From contig CAJKXC010000016.1 of NCBI GenBank assembly GCA_905203765.1, positions 1 to 44,560 on the forward strand: 44,560 bases of DNA, read 5' to 3'. This document shows, piece after piece, positions 8,835 through 18,160 of the stretch. How positions within the stretch are numbered: the stretch's first letter is position 1; the number at the start of each line of letters is the position of its first letter. Position numbers and translations under genes: made by a program. Below the pieces are notes generated by a model, which was not told where the DNA came from, made no database searches, and saw nothing but the letters and a program-made list of their open reading frames with translations. Source of the DNA: an uncultured Bacteroides sp. GTDB lineage: Bacteria; Bacteroidota; Bacteroidia; Bacteroidales; Bacteroidaceae.

Positions 8835-11800
8835 ATGAAAGACAATCATGCTTTTCAAAGTTCGACATTCATGCGGGCTTTATTAGTCTTGTTGTTCATG
8901 GCGGTTTCCGTTCAGTGGGGTTTTGCCCAGTTGAACTTGAATGTGTCCCGTGCTACATTAGGAACAGTCATCGAACAGATCAAATCTCAATCTAAGTATC
9001 AATTTTTTTGTGACGACAAGCTGGCAGCATTGTCAGTAGAGAACGTCAAAGTAAAGGATGCATCCATCGAAGACGCTTTGAATGCCATCCTTAAAGGGAA
9101 AAACATCTCGTATAAGGTAGAGGATAACATCGTTTATCTTTCGGAGAAAACCGCTTCACAACAAGAAGGTAACCAGCAAGGCAAGGAACGTACGATTACG
9201 GGTGTCGTGTCCGATGACATGGGACCGCTGATTGGTGTTAACGTGTTGGTAAAGGGCAGTAGCAATGGCTGTATTACCGATCTGGACGGTAACTTCACAC
9301 TGACAACGACCGAGGCAAATCCTGTCATCGTGTTCTCCTACATCGGCTATAAGTCGCAGGAGATCGCAGTGAAAGGTTCGGCGCCTATCAACGTGTTGAT
9401 GGAGAACGATACGCAAATGATTGAAGAGGTGGTGGTAACCGCCCTCGGTATCAAGCGTTCGGAGAAGGCACTGTCTTACAATGTACAGCAAGTCAATACG
9501 GAAGCCATTACCTCGAACAAGGATGCCAACTTTGTAAACTCTCTGAGCGGTAAGGTAGCCGGTGTGAATATCAATGCTTCTTCATCCGGTGTGGGTGGTG
9601 TATCGAAGGTTGTGATGCGTGGTACAAAGTCCATCATGCAATCTTCCAATGCACTCTACGTGATTGATGGTGTGCCCATCTTCTCAGGACGTGGTACTGC
9701 CGGTGGTAAGGAATTCGACTCGCAGGGTTCTACAGAACCGATTGCCGATATCAACCCGGAAGATATTGAATCCATGTCGGTACTGACGGGTGCTGCCGCT
9801 GCCGCCTTGTATGGTTCGGAAGCTGCCAATGGTGCTATCATCATTACCACGAAGAAGGGTAAGGAAGGTAAGGTTAGCCTTACAGTTACCAGCAATACGG
9901 AGTTTACCAATCCGTTTGTGATGCCCAGTTTCCAAAACCGTTACGGTACGGGTACCGGTGGTGTGATGAGTACTTCGGGAGCCATGAGCTGGGGAGCACG
10001 CTTGTCTGGCGCCAATAATTATAATTACAGTCCGAGCGACGATTACTTCCAGACAGGTATTGTAGGTACGGAAAGCGTTTCTTTATCAACCGGTACAGAG
10101 AAGAATCAGACTTATGCATCGGCTGCTGCTGTAAACTCCAAAGGTATTATTCCTAATAACAAGTATAACCGTTATAACTTTACAGTACGCAACACTACTA
10201 CTTTCCTGAACGATAAGATGACGCTGGATTTCGGTGCAAGCTATATCCTGCAGAATGACCAGAACATGACAAACCAGGGTACTTATAATAACCCGCTGGT
10301 TGGCGCTTACTTATTCCCGCGCGGTAATGACTGGGATAATATCAGCATCTATGAGCGTTATGATGCTGCCCGTAAGATTTATACGCAATACTGGCCTGTA
10401 GGTGACGAAGGTATGGCAATGCAGAATCCTTACTGGATTAACTACCGCAATATGCGTCAGAACAAAAAAGACCGCTATATGCTGAATGCCGGTTTAAGCT
10501 ACAAGATTCTGGATTGGTTGACCGTTTCGGGACGTGTACGTTTGGATAACTCCAATAATGATTATACCGAGAAGTTCTACGCTTCTACCAATACGCAGTT
10601 GACAGAAAGTTCTACTCGTGGTTTGTATGGCATCACCAAAACGCAAGACAAGCAGTTGTATGCCGACTTCCTGGTAAGCATCAATAAGTATTTCGGTGAA
10701 GACTGGTCACTCCAGGCCAACCTCGGTGGTTCTATCTCGGATATACGTTCGGATGCAATGAAGACACGTGGCCCGATTGCCGACGGTGGCGATGCATTCT
10801 CCGGTGAACCGGTAGGCTTGACCAACTACTTCGCTATCCAGAACTTAAGTACCAGCAAGTCACAGCGTATGCAGGAAGGATGGCGCGAACAGACTCAGTC
10901 TTTCTTCGGTTCGGCCGAACTTGGTTATAAGAATACTTACTTCTTGACGCTGACCGGACGTAATGACTGGCCTTCACAACTTGCCGGTCCTAACTCTAAC
11001 AGCAAATCGTTCTTCTATCCTTCAGTCGGTGGTTCTATCGTACTGTCTGAGTTGATGCCTAATTTGAATAAGGATTATATCTCTTATATGAAGGTTCGCG
11101 GTTCATGGGCTTCTGTGGGTAGTGCTTTCTCCAGATACCTGGCTAACCCGCGTTATGAGTGGAATACAAGTTCCGGGCAGTGGAGTAACCAACTTCAATA
11201 TCCGCTGTACAATTTGAAACCCGAACGTACCAACTCTTGGGAAATCGGTTTGAACATGCGTTTCCTCAAGCATTTTGAATTGGATGCGACGTATTATAGC
11301 GCCAAGACTATGAATCAGACATTCAACCCGCAACTGCCTGTCAGTGGTTGGTCGGCAATGTACATTCAGACCGGTGCTGTACGTAACTCCGGTGTGGAGC
11401 TGTCATTAAACTACAAGAATACCTGGAAAGACTTTACTTGGGATACTGGTATCACTTTCTCTACCAATAAGAACAAAATCTTGACATTAGCAAACAATGC
11501 AATTAACCCTGTTACCGGTGAAATGTTCTCTTTGAGTACATTGAATATGGGTGGTCTGGGCGATGCTCGCTTCTTGCTGAAAGAAGGTGGAAGCATGGGT
11601 GACCTCTATTCTTTGAGAGATATGAAGCGCGATGCCAACGGACAGATTTATGTAGATCAGAATGGAATGGTGGCTACAGAAGCTATCACTAATCCGGATA
11701 AATACATTAAGTTGGGTAGTGTACTTCCTAAGGGTAACCTGGCTTGGCGTAACAACTTCATTTGGAAGAACCTCACGGCAGGTTTCTTGATCTCGGCCCG

Positions 11801-12221
11801 TTTGGGTGGTGTGGTTTATTCACGTACGCAGGCTATGCTGGACTACTACGGTGTGTCCGAAGCATCGGCTGATGCACGCGACCGCGGTTATGTAACAGTG
11901 AACAGCAGCGATAGGATAAATCCTGAAACCTGGTATGGCGTAGTAGGTAGCGGCGTTTCTGTTCCTCAATACTATACTTATTCTGCTACTAACGTTCGTC
12001 TGCAAGAAGCTTCAGTCGGTTACACTATTCCGAGAAAATGGTTGAACGATGTTTGCGACATCAAGGTCTCATTGGTAGGCCGCAACTTGTGGATGATTTA
12101 CAGCAAGGCTCCTTTCGATCCTGAAAGTGTAGCTTCTACCGATAACTTCTATCAGGGAATCGACTATTTTATGATGCCGGCTTTGCGTAACATCGGCTTT
12201 AGCTTGAGCTTTAAATTTTAA
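8835..12221 (+). CDS. SusC-like TonB-dependent transporter with STN signalling domain
   Basis: A 1128-aa outer-membrane TonB-dependent oligosaccharide importer. The signal peptide ends at about residue 32 (QWGFAQ). An STN domain follows (about 33-103, LNLNVSRATLGTVIEQIK...). Next are a carboxypeptidase-regulatory-like domain (about 118-205, ITGVVSDDMGPLIGVNVLVKG), a TonB-box-like EEVVVTALG, a plug (VMRGTKS, ALYVIDGVPIF) and a long beta-barrel ending ...NIGFSLSFKF. The STN domain marks it as a sensor-transporter that can contact the FecR-type anti-sigma factor. A TTG lies two codons upstream, but ATG 8835 gives the normal signal peptide. SusD starts 11 nt after its stop. By context it imports Man(n)GlcNAc made by the surface GH18 enzyme. 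Confidence 0.97.
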   Translation: MKDNHAFQSSTFMRALLVLLFMAVSVQWGFAQLNLNVSRATLGTVIEQIKSQSKYQFFCDDKLAALSVENVKVKDASIEDALNAILKGKNISYKVEDNIVYLSEKTASQQEGNQQGKERTITGVVSDDMGPLIGVNVLVKGSSNGCITDLDGNFTLTTTEANPVIVFSYIGYKSQEIAVKGSAPINVLMENDTQMIEEVVVTALGIKRSEKALSYNVQQVNTEAITSNKDANFVNSLSGKVAGVNINASSSGVGGVSKVVMRGTKSIMQSSNALYVIDGVPIFSGRGTAGGKEFDSQGSTEPIADINPEDIESMSVLTGAAAAALYGSEAANGAIIITTKKGKEGKVSLTVTSNTEFTNPFVMPSFQNRYGTGTGGVMSTSGAMSWGARLSGANNYNYSPSDDYFQTGIVGTESVSLSTGTEKNQTYASAAAVNSKGIIPNNKYNRYNFTVRNTTTFLNDKMTLDFGASYILQNDQNMTNQGTYNNPLVGAYLFPRGNDWDNISIYERYDAARKIYTQYWPVGDEGMAMQNPYWINYRNMRQNKKDRYMLNAGLSYKILDWLTVSGRVRLDNSNNDYTEKFYASTNTQLTESSTRGLYGITKTQDKQLYADFLVSINKYFGEDWSLQANLGGSISDIRSDAMKTRGPIADGGDAFSGEPVGLTNYFAIQNLSTSKSQRMQEGWREQTQSFFGSAELGYKNTYFLTLTGRNDWPSQLAGPNSNSKSFFYPSVGGSIVLSELMPNLNKDYISYMKVRGSWASVGSAFSRYLANPRYEWNTSSGQWSNQLQYPLYNLKPERTNSWEIGLNMRFLKHFELDATYYSAKTMNQTFNPQLPVSGWSAMYIQTGAVRNSGVELSLNYKNTWKDFTWDTGITFSTNKNKILTLANNAINPVTGEMFSLSTLNMGGLGDARFLLKEGGSMGDLYSLRDMKRDANGQIYVDQNGMVATEAITNPDKYIKLGSVLPKGNLAWRNNFIWKNLTAGFLISARLGGVVYSRTQAMLDYYGVSEASADARDRGYVTVNSSDRINPETWYGVVGSGVSVPQYYTYSATNVRLQEASVGYTIPRKWLNDVCDIKVSLVGRNLWMIYSKAPFDPESVASTDNFYQGIDYFMMPALRNIGFSLSFKF

Positions 12222-12232
12222 TACTGAACGAT

Positions 12233-13822
12233 ATGAAAAAGAGTAATATAATTAATAAATTGATTGTTGGCTCGTTGGTTCTGGGCTTTGTGTCCTGTAC
12301 CGGCAACTATATGGATATAAACTCTAATCCTTATCAGCCGGGTGATTTAACTCCCGATGATTATGGACTGGGTTCGGCTATGAGTAACTTGGCAAGCACC
12401 GTTATTTCCTCGGACGTTAATACGGCACAGTTTACCGATTGCTTGTTGGGTGGACCGTTGGGCGGATATTTTGCCGATTCAAATGCAGGTTGGTCTAATA
12501 CAATTTCCAATTTCAATGCAACGAACGACTGGACACGTGTATTCCTGATGAGTGACCGTATCATTGCAACGCTGTATGGTAACTTGAGTACAGTGAAACA
12601 AGTATCGGAGAATACGAACAATCCGGTTCCCTATGCCATTGCGCAAATCATAAAGGTTGCAGCTATGAGCCGTGTAACCGATGCATATGGTCCTATTCCT
12701 TATTCAAAGATAGGTCAGGACGGTAAGATTACTATTCCTTATGATACTCAGGAAGAAGTTTACAATAAGTTCTTTGAAGAACTGGATGAATCTATCACTA
12801 CTCTGACTGAAAATAGAAATGCAGCATTGGTTGCTTCGGCAGACTTCGTGTATGGCGGTAATGTACAGAAGTGGGTAAAGTTTGCTAACTCACTGAAGTT
12901 GCGTCTGGCTATCCGCATTGCCAACGTGAGTCCGGCTAAGGCGAAAGAGATGGCAGAGAGCGCAGTAAATCATGAATTAGGTTTGATAGAATCGAATGCA
13001 GACAATGCTACATGGAACTATTTCGGTACCATCAGTAATCCGTTGTTTGTAGCAGTACGCTACAATGAAGAAGCTTCAGGCGGTGATACGCATCCTGCTG
13101 CCGATATTATCTGTTATATGAATGGTTATAACGACAATCGCCGTGCCAGCTACTTCGAAGAATCCAAATGGCCGGGAGAAGCTTACGTAGGTTTGCGTCG
13201 TGGTATAAACATGAGTAAGGTGAGAGAATCCTTTATCAACTATTCACGTGTAAAGATCTCTTCTTCTGATCCTATACTTTGGATGAATGCTGCTGAGGTT
13301 GCTTTCCTGCGCGCTGAAGCTGTTGCTGTTTATGGTTTCAATATGGGTGGAACTGCTGCCAACTTCTATGAAAGAGGTGTTCATCTCTCTTTCGAACAAT
13401 GGGGAGCTACCGGTGCAGATACCTATCTGGCCGATGATAGCAGTGTTCCTGCTCTCTATAAAGATCCTGCCGGTTTGAATACGTATGAAAAGAACCTTTC
13501 CAACATTACCATCAAATGGAATGAGTCGGCATCTAAGGAAGAGAAGCAAGAGCGTATTATTACTCAGAAGTGGATTGCTAACTGGCCGTTGGGTAACGAA
13601 GCTTGGGCGGACTATCGCCGTACAGGCTATCCTAAACTGTTGCCTGCAACCGATGCCGGTAATCTTAGCGGTGGAATTGTAGACAGCCAGAAAGGTGCCC
13701 GTCGTATGCCTTATCCTTCTGAAGAATATACAAGTAACACTGAAAACGTGCAGAATGCAGTAAGTAACTATCTCGGTGGACCGGACAATATGGCTACTGA
13801 TGTATGGTGGGCACGCAAATAA
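12233..13822 (+). CDS. SusD-like surface glycan-binding lipoprotein
   Basis: A 529-aa SusD/RagB-family lipoprotein with lipobox cysteine C22 (LGFVSC). The family start region (NYMDINSNPYQP), a TPR-rich helical middle and C-terminal RMPYPSEEY are visible. It forms the lid of the SusC barrel and binds glycan at the cell surface. It is separated from susC by 11 nt and from the next lipoprotein gene by 22 nt. By position it corresponds to BT3984 of the high-mannose N-glycan locus. Ligand specificity is inferred from the neighbouring enzymes, not seen in the sequence. Confidence 0.95.
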   Translation: MKKSNIINKLIVGSLVLGFVSCTGNYMDINSNPYQPGDLTPDDYGLGSAMSNLASTVISSDVNTAQFTDCLLGGPLGGYFADSNAGWSNTISNFNATNDWTRVFLMSDRIIATLYGNLSTVKQVSENTNNPVPYAIAQIIKVAAMSRVTDAYGPIPYSKIGQDGKITIPYDTQEEVYNKFFEELDESITTLTENRNAALVASADFVYGGNVQKWVKFANSLKLRLAIRIANVSPAKAKEMAESAVNHELGLIESNADNATWNYFGTISNPLFVAVRYNEEASGGDTHPAADIICYMNGYNDNRRASYFEESKWPGEAYVGLRRGINMSKVRESFINYSRVKISSSDPILWMNAAEVAFLRAEAVAVYGFNMGGTAANFYERGVHLSFEQWGATGADTYLADDSSVPALYKDPAGLNTYEKNLSNITIKWNESASKEEKQERIITQKWIANWPLGNEAWADYRRTGYPKLLPATDAGNLSGGIVDSQKGARRMPYPSEEYTSNTENVQNAVSNYLGGPDNMATDVWWARK

Positions 13823-13844
13823 TAACAATAAACGCTGAATAATT

Positions 13845-14858
13845 ATGAAATTATATAAGAAATCATTCAAAGGAATTGTGCTGGCAGCATTTTCCGTATT
13901 GGCATTGTCTGCTTGCTCCGACTGGACGGATACAGAAAGTATCAACCTGAAAGAACCCGGAATCAGTGATCAAGCTCCCGAACTGTATGCCAAGTATCTG
14001 AAGAACTTACAGGCATATAAGAACTCTGACCACAAAATTGTGTACGGTTGGTTCGATAATAGTGAGAAAGTTCCTTTTACCCGTGGGCAACATATTTCAG
14101 ATGCTCCCGACAGCCTGGACGTTATCATTATGATGACTCCCGAACTGGCAGAGTTTGAGATGGAAGACATTGCAACCGTACATGAGAAGGGTACGAAAGT
14201 ATACTATTCCATCAGTTATGACAATATCCTGAAGGAACATACTGATAAAGTGAAAGAAGGAACAGAAACGGGAACATTCTCCGCTTATCTGTCGGCCGAG
14301 TTGAGCAGACTGATAGCACTCGAAGCTCCTTTTGACGGTCTTGTTGCTGAATACCGTGGCAGCAGTCCCATCTATATGTCCGAAGCTGACAAGGCAGAGG
14401 CAAAGGCAAATCAAGATGCTTTCTTTGGTGTGATATCCGGCTGGAAGAATGCCAATGCCAACAAACAACTGGTATTTAAGGGCTATCCCGCTAACTTGAT
14501 AGGGCAGTCCGTATTATCTTCTTGCGAGCATATTATCTTGGTTACAGATGATGTGAGGGATGCTGCACAGTTGGGAATAGAAGCACTTCAAGCCCTGATT
14601 GCCGATGGTGTTCCGTCCGACCGCTTCGTAGTGACGGCATCTACTGTTTCTTTGGATGCTACGGATAAGACGACCGGATTCTACGATACCGGGAGAGCTT
14701 TGTCTGAGGCAGCTTATTGGGTAACGGGAGCATCAACCGGTTTTGAAAGAGTCGGTTTGGCCATTGAGAATATGCAGAACGACTATTACAATGCTACCAA
14801 TAACTACCAATATGTGAGAGAAGCTATTAATATTATGAACCCTGCTCCTAAAAAATAA
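13845..14858 (+). CDS. GH18-fold surface lipoprotein, probably catalytically dead glycan binder
   Basis: A 337-aa lipoprotein, C24 followed by SDWTDTE, which is acidic as in surface-exported Bacteroides lipoproteins. The sequence follows a GH18 endoglycosidase TIM barrel (HKIVYGWFDN, KVYYSISYDN), but the catalytic strand reads FDGLVAEY (D164 to E169). It is two residues shorter than DxxDxDxE and lacks the two aspartates needed for substrate-assisted catalysis. I infer a surface glycan-binding protein evolved from the enzyme, as in the BT3985 position. It sits between SusD and a second binder, in the same operon as the active GH18. Residual hydrolysis cannot be excluded because one Glu remains. 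Confidence 0.8.
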   Translation: MKLYKKSFKGIVLAAFSVLALSACSDWTDTESINLKEPGISDQAPELYAKYLKNLQAYKNSDHKIVYGWFDNSEKVPFTRGQHISDAPDSLDVIIMMTPELAEFEMEDIATVHEKGTKVYYSISYDNILKEHTDKVKEGTETGTFSAYLSAELSRLIALEAPFDGLVAEYRGSSPIYMSEADKAEAKANQDAFFGVISGWKNANANKQLVFKGYPANLIGQSVLSSCEHIILVTDDVRDAAQLGIEALQALIADGVPSDRFVVTASTVSLDATDKTTGFYDTGRALSEAAYWVTGASTGFERVGLAIENMQNDYYNATNNYQYVREAINIMNPAPKK

Positions 14859-14866
14859 AGAATATC

Positions 14867-16024
14867 ATGAAACTGAAAAACTTATATTTAGTATCAATGG
14901 CGTTATTGGCAGGTGTGTTTACTGCTTGTAATGATAATGACGTTGAGAATTTCGACAATCAGGTGTATGTCAATGCTTCAACCATGACCAGCACTGTATT
15001 GCTGAAGAATACGGTTCCCGCTACGGAAGGTTCGTTCCGTATTGCAATGGCTCGTCCCGAGGCACAAGATATAACGATTACGCTGAAAGCCGAACCTACA
15101 TTGACGGCTACCTATAATGCTGCTTATTACGATGCAGCCGAAACATTACCAGAAAGCTATTATTCTGTGGAAACTCCTCAAACGACTATTTTAGCAGGTG
15201 CTGTTGTTTCAGATGATGTTGTGGTTAGCTTCAAGAATCTGACTGATTTGGATCGCGAGAAAGTATATGTATTGCCTGTAACAATAAGCCAGTCAAGCAT
15301 CGGGGTACTGAAGAGTGCCGGTACTATGTACTATGTATTGAAGGGTGCCGCATTGATTAATACGGTTCCTGACATCACTAAGAACCTGGTTTATGTAACC
15401 TGGAGCAAGCCGGAAGTAGCCAATAACTTGAAACAGTTGACGGCTGAGGCATTGATTCGTGTCAATAAGTTCGATAAGATGCTGACTTCTATCATGGGTA
15501 TCGAAGGTAAGTTCTTGCTCCGTATCGGTGATGCAGGCATACCTCAAAATCAGTTGCAGGTTGCAACGTCGAATGGTAACCTGACCTCTTCCGACCTCGC
15601 TATCCCTACCGGCGAATGGACCCATATTGCTGTGACCTACGATGCAGACCAGGGCGGAAAGATAACCGTCTATATCAACGGTAAGAATATGTTGGAAGGT
15701 GCCAAAGACAATGGTGCTATCAACTGGGGACAGACTATGACAGATGAAGGCAATGGTTTCTGGATTGGTCACTCATACAATCGTGACCGTTGGTTGGAAG
15801 GTAATATTTCTGAGTGCCGTATCTGGAATAGAGTTTTGACTCAGGATGAAATCAACGCTAAGGATCATTTCTACCAAGTAGAACCGGATGCTGACGGACT
15901 GGTTTCTTACTGGAAGTTCGATGAAGGTGCAGGTACTGCCATTCACGATTATAGTGGAAACGGAAACAACGCTACCGCACTAGAGGCATTGACTTGGAAT
16001 CAGGTTGAATTACCCGCTAAATAA
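14867..16024 (+). CDS. DUF1735 + LamG-like surface glycan-binding lipoprotein
   Basis: A 385-aa lipoprotein with C21 followed by NDNDVEN, an acidic pattern consistent with surface export. A DUF1735/BT3987-N-like beta-sandwich covers about residues 30-155. A concanavalin/LamG-type domain spans about 170-380 (WTHIAVTYD, ITVYINGK, WLEGNISECRIWNRVLTQDEI, LVSYWKFDEGAGT), a fold that commonly binds carbohydrate. No catalytic signature is evident. It starts 8 nt after the preceding gene and is followed 38 nt later by the GH18 gene. It occupies the BT3986 position and is most likely a second surface glycan-binding protein. Confidence 0.85.
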   Translation: MKLKNLYLVSMALLAGVFTACNDNDVENFDNQVYVNASTMTSTVLLKNTVPATEGSFRIAMARPEAQDITITLKAEPTLTATYNAAYYDAAETLPESYYSVETPQTTILAGAVVSDDVVVSFKNLTDLDREKVYVLPVTISQSSIGVLKSAGTMYYVLKGAALINTVPDITKNLVYVTWSKPEVANNLKQLTAEALIRVNKFDKMLTSIMGIEGKFLLRIGDAGIPQNQLQVATSNGNLTSSDLAIPTGEWTHIAVTYDADQGGKITVYINGKNMLEGAKDNGAINWGQTMTDEGNGFWIGHSYNRDRWLEGNISECRIWNRVLTQDEINAKDHFYQVEPDADGLVSYWKFDEGAGTAIHDYSGNGNNATALEALTWNQVELPAK

Positions 16025-16062
16025 TTTAGTTATACCTTAATTCATATAAAACGATATTGATT

Positions 16063-18051
16063 ATGAAATATATAAACCCTATAAAATCAAGCTTGCTGGC
16101 AATGGCCTTTGCATGTGCCGGAATATGCTTCACCGGTTGTGAAGACGATGTTACCATCAACTCCGGTGACCTGGGTAAGCTGGAAACTGTAGACGGAATG
16201 TATGGTTATGTGAAGTCGGCTGCCGGTGCACGCCAACTTACTCCGATCTCTGTCTTTGGAAACGAAGCGTCTGCCGGACATCTCTATTTTGAACTGAGCA
16301 AGGCAGCCGAACAAGATGTTACGGTGACCTTTAGTGTGGATGAAGCTGCTTTGAACGCTTACAATGCTGCTCATGGTACTGATTATAAGATGTATCCTAC
16401 CGATAAGCTGAGCCTGGCGAATGGCGGGACGGCTACTATCAAAGCCGGAGAACAAAAGTCTGCTTCTGTAGAACTGAATATCAGTGCCGGGGGTACAATC
16501 GGTGAGACTTATGCCGTAGCTGTTTCCGCATCGGCTAATAATGGTGTGGAAGTTTCTACTAATAATCAGACTTACATTTATTTGGTAAAGCCGTTGGCTG
16601 CTATCCCGGAGAACATTAGCAAGGGCGATGTGCGTACAATGTGTTTCGTTGAGGTGAATGATGAAAGTATCTTGAACTGTGGCGAATATACCATGAAGAA
16701 CAGTGGCAAGCCTTTCTTTGACATTGTCAGCATTTTTGCTGCCAATATTAATGTAGATAGCAAGACAGGCCGTGTTCATATCTTCTGCAACGATCAGGTT
16801 TCTTTCCTTTTGCAGAATGTCGACCAATTCGTTCGTCCGTTGCAAGCTAAAGGTATCAAGGTAAACTTATCAATCTTGGGTAACCATGATGAGGCTGGTA
16901 TGGGTAACCTTTCTCCTGAGGCAGCTGCCGACTTTGCTAAGGAGTTGAAGGCTTATATGGATATTTATGGTTTGGACGGTGTGGACTTTGATGACGAGTA
17001 CTCATCATACAAGGATGATCCGAGTCCAGGCTTCCTGCCTCGTTCTCGCGAGAACTTTGCCCGTCTGATTTACGAATGTCGTCAGCAGATGCCTGATAAG
17101 TTATTGGGCGTTTATGAGTATAGTTCCAGATTCATAGACTCTCCTACAGGTACTGTAGAAGGCAAGACAGTTGGTGAATTAGTCGATTACATTACTTATG
17201 GCTACTATCAGAATCAGGCTGATTACATGAAATCCGGTAAAGGCCGTGAAGCTAACTTCGAAGGATTGCCTAAATCAAAATATTGTCCTACTCCTTTGAA
17301 GATAAATGATGAGTTAGGCGGTGGATGGGATTATTTCAGACCGGAGTATATCAAGGATATGAAAGAGTCCGGTTATGGCTTGCAGATGTTATACAATCCT
17401 AAGCCCCAGCTGTATAATTATAGCTATTTCTTTACGGAAGTAAGCTCTATCTTGTTCGGCGATGAAGTGGAATGGAGTGGTTACTACTATACTCGTACAA
17501 GCGCTGCCCCGATAAAAGGAAAGCCGCTGTCAGGATACGATGCCTTGTTAGGTGATTGGTCGGCTACTTCCAGCAATTCACTGTTTGTTTATATAGATGA
17601 AACTAATACCCCGAAATGGTGGGATTGGAGTGGTTCACAGACATTCGATGTCCGCATTGAAGAGAAAGAAGCCGGCAAGAGCTATTACGTATATGGTTGG
17701 GGTACTTATCCTGAAATTACAAACAAGTATCCTTTAGTGATGGAATACAATGGCGGTAACCTTTCTATTCCTGTTCCTCAGACTATCCACAAAGCCGATG
17801 CTACTGATCCTATTACTTGGGAAATGTGCTGGGGTACTTATGGTAAGGTAAATGTATGGAACTTCTATACAGGTGAGGATTATACTATTCCTATCACTGG
17901 TACTATTGATGCAAACGGAAATCTGAAACTTAATGGTGTAGGCAACCGTTGGGGTATCGACCCATGCCATGAGGAAGACGGCAAGTTAGTGCCGCCTCAC
18001 ATGAATGTGAAGTCTCACATCACAGAGAACTATACTTTGACAAAGAAGTAA
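16063..18051 (+). CDS. GH18 endo-beta-N-acetylglucosaminidase (BT3987-like), surface lipoprotein
   Basis: A 662-aa enzyme that cleaves the GlcNAc-beta-1,4-GlcNAc core of N-glycans, releasing Man(n)GlcNAc. Lipobox C26 is followed by EDD, a strong surface-export-like acidic cluster. An N-terminal DUF1735 beta-sandwich (about 45-180) precedes the GH18 barrel (about 190-460). The catalytic strand LDGVDFDDEYSS carries D308, D310 and proton donor E312. A beta-rich C-terminal region (about 480-662) is probably accessory. A TTG two codons upstream is ignored in favour of ATG 16063, which starts the signal peptide. It is the last gene of the SusC operon before a hairpin. High-mannose specificity is inferred from the BT3983-BT3994-like context. 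Confidence 0.93.
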   Translation: MKYINPIKSSLLAMAFACAGICFTGCEDDVTINSGDLGKLETVDGMYGYVKSAAGARQLTPISVFGNEASAGHLYFELSKAAEQDVTVTFSVDEAALNAYNAAHGTDYKMYPTDKLSLANGGTATIKAGEQKSASVELNISAGGTIGETYAVAVSASANNGVEVSTNNQTYIYLVKPLAAIPENISKGDVRTMCFVEVNDESILNCGEYTMKNSGKPFFDIVSIFAANINVDSKTGRVHIFCNDQVSFLLQNVDQFVRPLQAKGIKVNLSILGNHDEAGMGNLSPEAAADFAKELKAYMDIYGLDGVDFDDEYSSYKDDPSPGFLPRSRENFARLIYECRQQMPDKLLGVYEYSSRFIDSPTGTVEGKTVGELVDYITYGYYQNQADYMKSGKGREANFEGLPKSKYCPTPLKINDELGGGWDYFRPEYIKDMKESGYGLQMLYNPKPQLYNYSYFFTEVSSILFGDEVEWSGYYYTRTSAAPIKGKPLSGYDALLGDWSATSSNSLFVYIDETNTPKWWDWSGSQTFDVRIEEKEAGKSYYVYGWGTYPEITNKYPLVMEYNGGNLSIPVPQTIHKADATDPITWEMCWGTYGKVNVWNFYTGEDYTIPITGTIDANGNLKLNGVGNRWGIDPCHEEDGKLVPPHMNVKSHITENYTLTKK

Positions 18052-18074
18052 AATTCTAACTTTTGTCGGAACGG

Positions 18075-18100
18075 GCCTCGTCCGTACAACAGGACGAGGC
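18075..18100. repeat. Intergenic 9-bp GC-rich hairpin between PUL modules
   Basis: GCCTCGTCC, an 8-nt loop and GGACGAGGC form a perfect stem in the 109-nt gap between the GH18 and GH97 genes. No T-run follows, so it is not a classical terminator. It may be a REP-like repeat or an mRNA stabiliser/attenuator separating the SusC-GH18 part from the GH97-GH92-GH130 part. I see no convincing promoter in the gap. Confidence 0.5.
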
Positions 18101-18160
18101 TCGCGATGACATTGGGATAGCACTATCAGAATCCTGTATGTCCCAAATACAAACAATATC

